Assembly (NCBI RefSeq): GCF_964199755.1
Contig: NC_133897.1
Span: forward strand, 114,027,579 to 114,091,578
From: Larus michahellis
Lineage: Eukaryota > Chordata > Aves > Charadriiformes > Laridae
Direction: 5' to 3'
Length of the DNA stretch: 64,000 nt
The position numbers and the translations under genes were made by a program. The notes below the pieces were generated by a model that saw only the letters and a list, made by a program, of their open reading frames with translations, made no database searches and was not told the DNA's origin. Of this stretch, positions 13,205 to 24,573 are shown piece by piece; positions within the stretch are counted from its first letter, which is position 1; every line of letters begins with the position of its first letter.

Positions 13205-15037
13205 TTTCAGCTCTCCCCTCTCCCTGCTCCTCGAGCTCTGCCAGGCTCTAGCTGCTGTACCTGAGGTGATCTTGGAGCTGACTGGTTCCCAACAACATCT
13301 AGGAAAAAACTTTTGGACTGGGACCAAAAAAGAGCAAATGGAAAGGAGGGGATAAGGTATGTGTTACAGACCATTTGTTTTCAACCTTTTCTGTCCCCGG
13401 TGGCATCATGCAATCAGTTCTTGATTATCCACATGAACAAAGACTTAAAATGGCTTGTGTAAAGCAAAAATGTAGCTAATGCAAACCATATGGCAATTAG
13501 GCTATCGGAACATTCAGTGAAAAATATAATGGGGAAGGGAAATAAGGCCAGTAAAACTCCTCAGACTGGAGCGTGGCGGTCCCCAAGCAAACACAAATTT
13601 GAGCTGGTAAGTCCACACAGCCCTGTGGCACCTGCTCCCAGACATCTGCAAGATCAGGAAGAGCTGTAGGAATCTCTCTCTAAGAGTGGGTTACTTATAT
13701 ACACCTCAAAATAGTCTGCTGAATAATAACCCAAAGATAGTGACTCCAAAAAAGATGTAGAACCTCCCTTCTACCTGTATTTCAAGAGGAAGAATGATCA
13801 CAATCCACTGAAGTCTGTCCTGTCCTGTGTTCAGTAAAGAGCCCTGAATAGTCACGTCCTTCTCTAGCTGGTGGATTAACTTGGTACCAAGTTGTTCTAG
13901 TTTTCCTGTTGACAAAACTAAAGAAATCTTCACAGAGTCCCTCAGTTTTCTCGTCCCCTACCCAGCAGAGTCCAGAGCAAGATCCAAGCCCTAGGCTTAT
14001 TATTTTTCCACACAAGCAAAGGTTGTGATCAACTCCTGTTATTTAATGCCAATGTGAAACACATCCCTCACCCTTCAAGAACTGCATTTCAAACCTGCCG
14101 CTTGAATAACTGGGCTTGAAAATTATTAATCCCACTGTAGCTTCTCTGTGGGCTCCCAGAAGGAAAGAAATCTTTGTCCATGCCCAACACCATCCACTGC
14201 AGGTGAAGTTGCCCAGTGCTCTGGGGGACAGTGCATGCAATCACAACAGGTGAAACATCCCAGCTTCTCAATGCCCTGGATGAGAAATGAAGGGCCCAGG
14301 ATCAGAAAAGGTTCCTGCCTGATGAATGGAAAATGACGGCCTGGGAGCAGTTCATTGTTTAGTTGCACCATCAGGCTTTATAGTGCTTTACTCACCTAGA
14401 AGATAAAGCTGAAGAAGTTCCTTGACCAACGTGTGTAAGAATATCTAATTTATTTGCAAGTTTACCCTCCCTGGTACACTCCAGTTCTCAGCGGAAGGAA
14501 ATGGGAAATAAATCCTCTTAAAAGCGTTTCTCTTAAAAACTGCTGTCTGCTGATAGATTGATTGAGATACAAAAGGGCTTTGCGGTTTGGGAACACTGAG
14601 TGTTACGCTATGGGATTAAAAGCAAAGGCTCTGTAGTGCATTGTGACATGGAGTCTGGGATTTCAGGAGATGGCAAAAAAATTCTGAGGGACTCAGATAT
14701 ACAACTGTTGGGAGGGAAAACAGTAATCAGGATTCTTGCAACAATAGGACTGAAACCACCAGGTTCCCCATGTGCTATAGGACATCACTTGTCTTGAAAT
14801 CTAGTCTGCTGATTCCCACCCTACTGCAGTAAAATGATGGCAGTGATCCTGCAACCTCTTCCTACCCGCCACGGCTGTCAGAGTGTGCCTTCTGGTGAGT
14901 CTAATATCTGTCATTCAGTAATGGAATACTAAGGGGGAAAGATGTCCATACATGTCTGGGAGTCAGAAAACCCCTGGAAAAAAATCTGTGCAGGTTTACG
15001 CAGAACAACTCGTACCACCCAAGATAGATTATTTTTT

Positions 15038-15128
15038 GATAGAATTACTAAATTAATGGATGATGGGAATGAAATCGATTAAGCAGTTCTGAGCTTTCAC
15101 TAAGGTATTTGATACAGTGTGTCACAAA
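15038..15128 (+). mobile_element. Ancient CR1-like reverse transcriptase relic
   Basis: One frame reads DRITKLMDDGNEID (15038-15079). After a one-base shift the next frame reads FTKVFDTVCHK (15096-15128). Together these match the reverse transcriptase block that ends in the conserved F-D-T-V motif of CR1-type LINEs. The surrounding sequence is too decayed to define ends, and the original copy was probably longer on both sides. Confidence 0.65.
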
Positions 15129-16909
15129 AGCTGGTGTGAAAAATGAGTAGCCATCTGAGCTACAAAGAAACTGTCATGAGAGCTGAGGATTGAATCAAGG
15201 ACTTAAGGGAAGGGAAAGAAAGTCCAAAAAATAAATGACAATGACAAAGCAGAAGGAGGTATTTGCTCTGGGCTTTCCAAAATCTGGTGTTTATTTCACT
15301 GGTATTTCATGCTCTATTAGGGAGCTGTTATAAGAGGTGGAGGTGACAGTAAATTAGGAGATTCAACTGAGTTAGAAATATGCACAGGAATTAGTAGGGA
15401 GATGAATTTCCTCTCAGCCTCAGATTCACTCAGCAACAACCCCTTCCTGCCCCTCCTGAACACCCCATAAAAACCCAACCCAAACCTGATACACTGGGAG
15501 AAGGGGAAGGAAACACAGCAGGACTGAAACGTGTTCCTGGAAGGAGTGGCACGGTGAGGTTGGCACGGACCTTGGTGCAGAGAATGAGAGGAGACCTCTT
15601 GACCAGCTGACTGCCGGTTCAACCCATCTTACCATCCAGCTGGGGACCCTCCGGGCTGTGGTTTTGGTTATCTTTCACAGCTTGCTTTATCTGACAGCCA
15701 TGCAGTGCTTGGAAGGCTTGAGAAGCCAGCAGAGACCTGTAGAGAGGGGAAATGAAGAGAAGAAAAGTTATCAATCACATAGCAGAGAAAAAGGGTATTT
15801 TAAGAAGTATGCAGGAACGCTTCATATCATGTCACGGGAAGGTCCTGTCTGCAGAGTGCTGATGAAACTAGGCTTCAAACACAGCTTTGCTGTACTGATT
15901 TTTACTCCCATTTCTATATCTCTTCAATAATAAATAGCATCTTCTTCTCACCTCTCAGGTAAACTGCACCTTTTGAAAATATTACTCCTTGAAAATAAGC
16001 AGACAGGTAAGCCACATCCTCAGATAAGCCAGGCGGGGTGGCAGTACCCTGCCCTGCCTGGTGCCGGGAGAAGGGAGCGAGGAACAGTTTCTGTGCCACA
16101 CCACATAAAAGGTTGCTTTGCTTTGCCCTCTCTGGTATTCACTGCTGCTGAATTAAAGATAACTCACGGCTGTGCACGTGATATCTGTACTACCACCTTC
16201 AAGAGAATTACTAAATTATAGGATAGGTATGATCTCGTTTTTTTCTTTGTGTCCTGCACCTGGAGAAAGGAGAGTTGACACAACCAAGCCAAAGGACCAG
16301 CGTGGGTCTGTGGCATAGCCCAGGACAGACCCCTGAGCCCTTGATGCCTTACAACTGAGTGCCAACATCAGTTTTTTCTAGCCTCTTATAAACGCTTAAT
16401 TCCCTCCTTTCTCCATAATATTAACATTTACTCCCAAATGTGGTTGACTGAAACCGCTTGTAGACCTGGAAAGTGCCTTTTATTCCTTTATACATGTTGC
16501 AGCAATTTCTATTCTAAAGGTCTTGGACCTTCTGTGACTCATTTTTGCAGGTGTTTTTAGATTTTTGAGCAAGTGTAGTAGCAACCGTGAGTGATAGTAA
16601 AACCTTGCCACACAGAAAGACTGATTTTCTTCTGTTACAGAGATTAATGTTATTCTTTCGGGATACAAAAGAAATCTCCTGGCTGATGAACTTTGCTATG
16701 ACACTGGGCGGGAATGGCTCCAGACTGTTATTCTCTCTCTTTCTCCAGAATCGCTTTGCTCAGCAGCTATTTGTAGGATACTGAATAAGCCAAGGAGCCG
16801 TGCCAGTTCCTGCTGAGAATCAGTGATCAGCTCTTGTGCTGGGGGAAAAGGCAGTGGGAGCCGGGCCATTCTGAGGGGAAGCTGCCTTGTTAAAGACCTG
16901 TCAGCTGCC

Positions 16910-16951
16910 GCCAAAACCAACAAGGCGACAGCCAAAACCAACGAGGCGAAT
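16910..16951. repeat. 21-bp tandem duplication
   Basis: Two adjacent units, 16910-16930 and 16931-16951, share GCCAAAACCAAC.AGGCGA and differ at three positions including the last two bases. No gene is associated with it. Confidence 0.85.
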
Positions 16952-19900
16952 AGCCCTCGTGGGCAGCTGTGAACCCCTGGGGTTGGGAGGTCTCTGCTGG
17001 TGGCACAGTCCACTGGGGGAAAATGCCTGGGGCCTGAAGGAGCCAGTGGTCCTTTCTGATTAACAGCCTTCTACAACACACATTTTCATCTAATTTACCT
17101 CTTTTGGCTTTCAAATAAGCAAGTAATGTCACACCTGCTAAGCAGCTAGAATTATGCAGCATCATAAATTAAACTTTTTAATTTGCCAAAATTCCTGGCT
17201 TATACCATTTATCATTCAGAGCCACCCTTCAGAGCGGCAGAAGTGTTTCCTGCCCGGCAGCATACGGGAAGGGAATCTTTTCCCCTCGCCCTGCAGCGCA
17301 GGATGAGGCAGGGATGACAGTGGGCACCGGCACCAGGCAAAGCTCCCCAGAAGGATGCATCATTAGCAAAGCCATTAACCCCAGGACACTTGTGTGGCAG
17401 TGCTGTGTTTTGCGCCACGTACCCACCGCACCTGCTTTAGTCGGCGTGGCTGGTGAGCTCCTGCTGCTTGGGTCCCCGCGGCAGGAGCCGAAGCCCTCAG
17501 GCAGTGGGGCGGCACTGAAGACCAAGCTGCTTTGCTGCTGTCAGATTATCTGCGAAGTTCTTACAAACGGGAGCACGATGTTTGCATTAGGGATGCTGTT
17601 CCAGCTGAGTAGGCGGGCATCAGCTACAAACACTCTGCCACACAGGGAGGGAGAGTGTCCTTATGAAGTTGGGTAGTTGTGACCTCCCTCTTCCTCTCCC
17701 TCAACGCAAGACTCAAAGCTACTTAACCCATGAGACAGGGAATCAGAGAAGGGTCTATTTCTGTAAATGCATTTCACTGATGAAAGCTGGGCTTTGAAGA
17801 TTGATATTGCTTGAAAACTCTTTAATACAGTGAATGTCTGTTGGAAAAATATTGATGAGACTGGGTTTTACATACAAGAGCAAGGTGGTGCTGCTGCTTA
17901 GCCCAACCTTCCTGGAAGCAAAATCAGAAATTTGAGCTTGTCCCAGGTCTGGTAATTGCAGACAACATGGGGTGCCTGCGGTGTCTTCTCCTGTGAAAGT
18001 TTTCAATGGGTTTTCCCCCACTGCCTTTCCTTTTTGGGCCAAACGCTGAACCCTTCTCATTGTTTGGAGAGTGGTGGTGGGTTCCACTTCCAAATGAAAA
18101 ATAAAAACTTGCTCATGGACTACAATAGTTTGTGGTGGGGGGATGTGGAGTGGAAACACTATAGTGAAAAAAAAAAATTCCTATTGAAGAGATACTTGAA
18201 GTCACAACAATTTGTTTTTTGAACAAATCTATGAAGAGTTGTCCAGGCAGCAAGTAATACAAATGAGTTAAACTACTTATAAGCAGTTGCCTTTTTCCAT
18301 AAGCAAAAAATCCATATCAAAACAGATATAGATATATGGATAAGCTTAGCGTAAAAGAACTGCATTTAATGAACTTAACCCAAAAATGGCAGCACTGCAC
18401 AGTCTAACGTAAACAAGAAGGATGAGGGTGATTCGTAGTACCTTGCAGAGAGAGAGTTTAATTTGGATGCTGCCCCTTCTTTCTGTAAAATGCTCGCATA
18501 GCTGCTGGGAAAATAGGTTGGGAAGGAGCCAAGAAGAACAGCAGTGAGTGGCATGAACCCCGCAAAGGGAAAACAAAGCCCACCCACTGTGTGCGGTGCA
18601 GCTCGGCATCCCCTCTCTGCTGCCTGCTTTCCTGGGCCAGAAGCCCAGCCCGGGGTCAGCGGGCAGAAGGTGGGTTTCGTGTGCTGGTCTGGCTGCTGGG
18701 AGCCTCCTCCCATTAATTACTAACAGTCTTCAGAGGACCTGCAGCTTCTCTTTACCTGTTTGTTGCCAGTTTTATGGCACCGCTGTTCCAGCAGGGGACT
18801 ACGCCGGGGCCGCGGCGCTGGGGCTCGGAGGAGGTGCCTGTGGAGCAGCATGCCGTGTCCTGTGCACCCTGCATTGGAGCATCCAGTGCAGCGCTGGCTA
18901 GTGCAAGGTCTGTCCTCTAACAGACTAACTCACAGACAGATCTGTCTGGGAAAATATCCTAAAAAGGCTACAGTTCCTAATACTGCAGGCACAAAGTTTG
19001 GCAAGGCTGGAGGTGTTTGCCAGTAGCTGTTTGCAGCGGCTTGCCCCTGGGTGTCCTTCTGGACAGCCTTCTTCCAGCGGGCTCCTGGGCTCGTCAGGGG
19101 GAGAGGGAAGGGGCCATGAAGGCTCAGAGATGCACACACTTACTCAAAGGACCAAACCTGCTCTTTGATTTCAGGCAATTGGGACAATTCACGGACGTTT
19201 TATCTTGTTGTGGTCTCTTCTGAGGGAAGACAAGCTCTTAATCAAGTTTAACGAGCACATTGCCCATGTGATATTGATAAGGGATCTTTTCTTCTATATC
19301 CTTGCTGTTAGGGATATAAAAATCCTTTGTTTAAATTAGACTACATTACTGCCATTTACATCCAAATTAAAGTGTGGAGACCAAGTCTGGAGTAGTTACA
19401 CACCTCTCGTCCCAAAGGAGTGAGCCATATTTATCCAGTGTAGGGATGGACACGGGAGAATGAAGTTCTCTAAGGATATCTGTGCCTTGGATGTGCTTGT
19501 GATGGAGAGAAAAAGACTTCACTGATACACCACTATTGCAAGTTCTTATGGATACAATAGAAGAATGCACTATTGCAATTTAAGGGGAAAAGAACAAAAA
19601 CAATTCACAGAATACACTATTATCACCTAACAAGTGATCCCGAAAAGTAATAGCACAAACCACCAGGGCGCTAGATATGAATATCTTAAACAAGTGCACA
19701 AATCACAATCTTAGAGCATGGTAGACATCATACGTACGTTATTAAATCACTCATCCTCTCTCTGGGGTGAAGCCACTCAACCCCGGGAAATTACCTTGCA
19801 CGGCGTCCTGGGCAAGAGGGGGAAGAATCTCCTGCAGGCCAGCTGTATCTTTGGAAGACTCCCCATTTTCCTCCCCAAAACTTTGGACTTAAATATCCTG

Positions 19901-22900
19901 TTTCAGGACTGCTTGAATGGTTTGCACTATCTGGGATGGTTATCTCCAGTGGTTTGATGGCCCCTCAGATAGCAATGTTTATTTTGTGATGTCTGGTCTC
20001 ACGCTCACTGCATAGTGGTGGGACGTGACTCAGGGCATTTTGTTTGTTAAAGGGACCATTGGGGTTTCGGTTCTGTTTTCGGTTCTTACTGTAATGCAGT
20101 GTTGAGACCACCCCGGGCTGAGCCATTTCCACAGCTCCCCCCAAGTTATCTCTGTATAGACAGGGATCAATAAGCAAAGGCCAAGGAGAGATGGAACTGA
20201 GTCGAATGACAACTCCCTGCATCTCACCTTTTGTGTTCTGAAACTGGTTTGGCCAGGTGCTCCCGTTCAGTGCTGAGCCCCTCTCAGTCAGTAAGGTGAA
20301 CGCACTGCATGGGCAGCAGAGTGTGGCTTCCTTCAGCTTCCTGCTGGGCCTGGCACAGCAACGCGACTAATTTCAAGCCCAGTGGTGGAACAAGCCCATC
20401 CCCCCGTGTCAGTACTGTTAAACTGGAAGCCAAATCAAGTAAGTTGGCTGCACCTACTCATCACCATGTGAAGCGTATTTAGAGCTTCACACCTGTGAGT
20501 TATAATAAAAAATATGCTAACATATACAGCAATAAGGTGTGATTTGTGATGTTAATGACTTTCCCATCTATACATTTACTGACAAAATATATTGCATAAT
20601 TTATGAAATTGCTTTAGTGCTCTGAGCACAAACGGTGCCTCCTGATTGGCTCAGTTCAGTGCCATATGTTGTATAGAAAATGTATTTATACCCAACGAAG
20701 AGATAAATTGTAAGGAAGCCTTGAGTACAATGATAAAATTATAAACACATTTTCCGCCTGTTGAACACAGAATTTATATTTGCAATCTTATCTTGGTTGT
20801 GTTGCAACAGTCAGCTTGGCTTCTGCTTTTGCCCCTAAAGGCTTTCTTCAAATATTCCCTTACTAGAAGTGTTTTTTGAAGCTCTACAACTAGACAATTA
20901 AGTGAGTACAAAGAGCACAATAATTACTTCATACAGCCAGTGTCGTGTCATGTATGGTAATGTCTTTCTTCCTTTTAGTTTATTCCATCTAGAGATATGC
21001 TACACCGATAGACTGGCTTCCAAGTCCATATTCAACTCAGTTACCATCGGTTTTAAGAGAACATTGCCGTTCAAAAAATAGCTAAATGTGCAAAAGCTTG
21101 AAAACTGGAAAAGGTTAAACTGATCCAGGGATTTTTCATTCCCATTAACTGATAAAACCATTTCAAATTTAAACTCTCCTGCTATAATTTTATATATATA
21201 TAACGAATTCCATTTCCCCGATTGTTTAAGTTATATTATCATATAGCAAGTTACTTTAAATCTTCCTGAAAGGATCTAGGTGGAAAATATGCAAGAAGAG
21301 GAGAGGTGATGGTGGCTCTTGCTACCCGTACACCATCTACATCAGCCTGAGGAGGCAGACGGATCTCTTTGTGGACAACTCACCCCGTGGCTGTCTCTGT
21401 CTCCACAGGAAACCAGTCTTGGAGTAGGCAGACCCCTAACAGGGTCCTCAGTTAGGTGGCCACGATTTAATGACCGAGTCAGAGCCTTGGCATGTGTGTT
21501 TCATTTGAAATACAGCTTTCTGACAATCCTGGTAGACGTTGGCCAAGTCTTTTTTTCTCCCCCCACCCCCCTCCCTTTTCCAGAGAGAAATGAAGATCCG
21601 TTTAACTGCAGCCAACTTCGTTAGCTGATTGATGTGCTTGCTGGCCTGGCCGAGCACTGCTCTGAAGGTTAGGTTTCCTGAAAGCAGAAGGAAAATCCCC
21701 CCATGACCACTCTGGCACTTGTAGAACAAGCAATTTGTCTGACTGGCTGCTGAATGTATTAATATTTGAAGTTAATTTGTCTGCTCGAATAATCTGGTGC
21801 CAGATCATGTAGCCATTTATCAGTTGTAATGGGAAGACGCCGCTCTTGCCGGACCACCTCTAGAAGGTAACCACCATCACCTCAGTACATTTGACACAGC
21901 TGATTGTGGAAAATTACATTGCAATATTGTTCTGACTGCTTGGTTGCAAAAAGTGTTTAGTAGCTTTATGTTGCAAGGTTGGACTAAATCATATCTCGGT
22001 AGTCCAGACGAAGTGTAACAAATGAATTTGCAGATGTACCAGCAGTACCAGTTAGGGGAGGGTGTCTAATTCTTCCTAAGAGTCTCAACTAAGTGGAAAC
22101 CTCATGCAACAAGCACATGTGTTGAAAGAGAGCGTTCTCAGCAGAGGTTTGGGGAGGGGAGAGAATGCTCTATTTAAAAAAACCGAAGGTAAATACCACC
22201 CAAGCCAATAAAACTCTGCCCACCTTCAGCAGCCGACTCTGTGCCCCAGGCTGCGCCGCTGACAGATGTGGTGGGACGGCAGATGGGGGAGCAACGCTGT
22301 CAGCATGAATGAGAGCCTTCGCTGAAGAACATGCGTTTGGCAAAGCCGCCTGTCAAAACCAAGGCAGGATGACCACGGACTGATCCTTGAAGTGCAGTCA
22401 GAGGTTTAGAATGTGGGTCAGAGTGATTTGGCAGGAGGGGACGTTGGCAGCGGGGAGGGAGGAGGGAAGGGAGAAGCGCCAACAGAAGGAGAGGGAAGCT
22501 CGATTTGACCAGCAGGCATTGTCATCTGATAGAAAGACAGTACAGTTTAATATATCAAAAGCTTTTATTCAAATCAATTAGAACGACCCTTTTGGCTGTC
22601 AGACTGAGGCGTAGCTCCACGCTAGGCAGCCTAAAGAAGGCAGAAGGCAGACCGATAGCAGTTCATTCATTTAGTGTCCTTGGAAGAGAGACAGATTTGT
22701 GTGTGTTCTGTCTTCTTGCTACATCTTGACAGACATCGGTACAGGCAGGCTAGAAGTACCAGGATGTGAAGAGTATCTAGTTTGGGAGGTGGCTTGTATT
22801 TTGCTCATATCCTACCGAGAAAAAGCCAATATACACACAAACCGAATATCGTGAAGCAAGAGTTGCAAGCCACTGGCAGATGGTTTTTTAGCAGTGCTAT

Positions 22901-23987
22901 CTCTGTGGATTTGCTCAAAAGCTTGTTGTTTTCAGATGGAGACTGTAATCGTTCCAAAATACAAGGCTGCAATCCACCAGCGTGGCTGAGTCTGTGCTGA
23001 TCCCCTGTAACAGCAAAGCTACATTTTGTTTTATGTGGTGTGTAATATTGATTAAATTCCTGTACATGGCCAACAAAGGTCACTCTCCTTACGCCTGGCT
23101 GGGCGAGACTTTCACAGGCGTCCTCACCACGCTGTGCAGACTGGAGAACACAGGGACGAGCAGATAATGAAGTCTTCAAGGACCAACATCAAATTTCATC
23201 CCACTTCTCATGTGGGAAGGCAGTAACTATATTTCACTGCCAAGACTTTTCATCCCCAAAAGGCTTGATATTATACGCTGATTGTCATACACCATATAAA
23301 TCAGAACTTCAGGGGGACACACTAGCGGGCTAGTTCTCTGTGCCTTCAGCTCAACCTCTAAAGGTTAGAAATACAGAGAATAATGGGACTGGATACATCC
23401 CAGTGTCTCTTCAGAGGCTGCAGTTACCAGCCCGATGTGTAATATGAGTACTACGTACGTGATCCAGCATAGTGCTCTGCCTTCTGAGTTATCTGAAGTC
23501 TTCTGGGGCAGAAACTCATCAAGGTCAAATGGCATCTCCTTGTACAGCGCCTACAGTTGTGCCGGTCTGGAAGCTCTCAGGCAGGGCTCTGCACCTGTAA
23601 CGTTCATTCATGGCACAGCAAAAACACTAGCATGGGGTTTGGGTTGTGTTTTTTTTTGTTGTTGTAGTAACTGCTGGTTAAAGACAACACTTAAAATGGG
23701 CTGAATACTGTACAGATACAGAGAAGACCAAGTATCTCCCCCAGATTTTCTGCCACGCACAATTCAATTCCATGTTTTTATCACTTTCAGTGAATGGGTC
23801 AATCTGCACCTGTCTACTTAGGTTAATTTTAAAAAAAATGTGCTTTTAATAACTTACATCATGTGCTTAACTTTAAGCACCTAAGCAATCCTATTAATTT
23901 TATATCAAGGAAGCTCATATTTTAAAATTTTTGTTGAAGCATAACGTTCACTGACGGCTGTCGACCTTAGTCCTACAAACACTTCTA

Positions 23988-24573
23988 TGTCACCTGTGGT
24001 GGGCTGACCCCAGCCAGCAGCTAAGTGTTCCCACCTGCACACTCCCTTCACCCTGGTGGGACGGGGAGAGAAGAGGAAGAGCAAAAGCATGGAAAGTCGT
24101 GGGCTGAGATAAAGATAGTTTAATAAGCAAAGGAAAGAGGAAGAAGAGAGGGGACATCCCCCCCTGCCCCCCCTAAAAATCAATGCAAAGGCATTCATTC
24201 ACCCACCACCTCCCACAAGGAGACCAAAGCCCAGCCAGTCTCCTAGAAATTGCATCCTCCTCATCAGCTCCCATTTTTTTACCAAGTATGATGTTGTATT
24301 GTATGGAATATCCTTTCTTTGGTCAGTTGAGCTCAGCTGTCCCCGCTGCGTTCCCTCCCAACTTCTTGACCAGCCCCAGCCTACTCGCTGGGGCGGAGGC
24401 AGAGTGAGAAACAGAGGAGGCCTTGGTGCTGCGCAAACACTGATCAGCAATAGCTAAAGTGTTGGTGTGGTATCAACACTGGTTTTAGTCACAAATCCAA
24501 AACACAGCACCATACGGGCTGCTACAAAGAAAATTAACTTCATCCCAGCCAGACCCAGAACAGCATCAGGACA
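23988..24573 (-). mobile_element. Avian ERV solo LTR, opposite orientation
   Basis: Read on the minus strand, this 586-bp element starts TGTCCTGATGCTG, shares GGCTGGG..AGTTAATTTTC, TGTTTTGGATTTGTG and CAGTGTTGAT with the LTR at 7.0 kb, has ATTAAA at 24119-24124, and ends CACAGGTGACA. No internal retroviral sequence is recognisable on either side, so it looks like a solo LTR. I could not see a clear target-site duplication; it may be eroded or my ends may be off by a few bases. Confidence 0.8.

Larger units (their letters stand above)
7565..23987. other. Intergenic DNA between the two LTRs
   Basis: The 16.4 kb hold two microsatellites near 11.1-11.3 kb, a pyrimidine tract near 13.2 kb, a decayed CR1 relic at 15.0 kb, a 21-bp duplication at 16.9 kb and a small GC-rich pocket around 18780-18850. 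Perfect or near-perfect hairpins occur at 9533-9553 and 22130-22170. No exon was recognised. The longest open frames (for example 17755-18159 minus) lack any family resemblance. Confidence 0.7.

Noticed and set aside
17755..18159. 134-codon minus-strand open frame
   Set aside because: No domain, signal or exon-like boundaries, and no family resemblance; likely chance.
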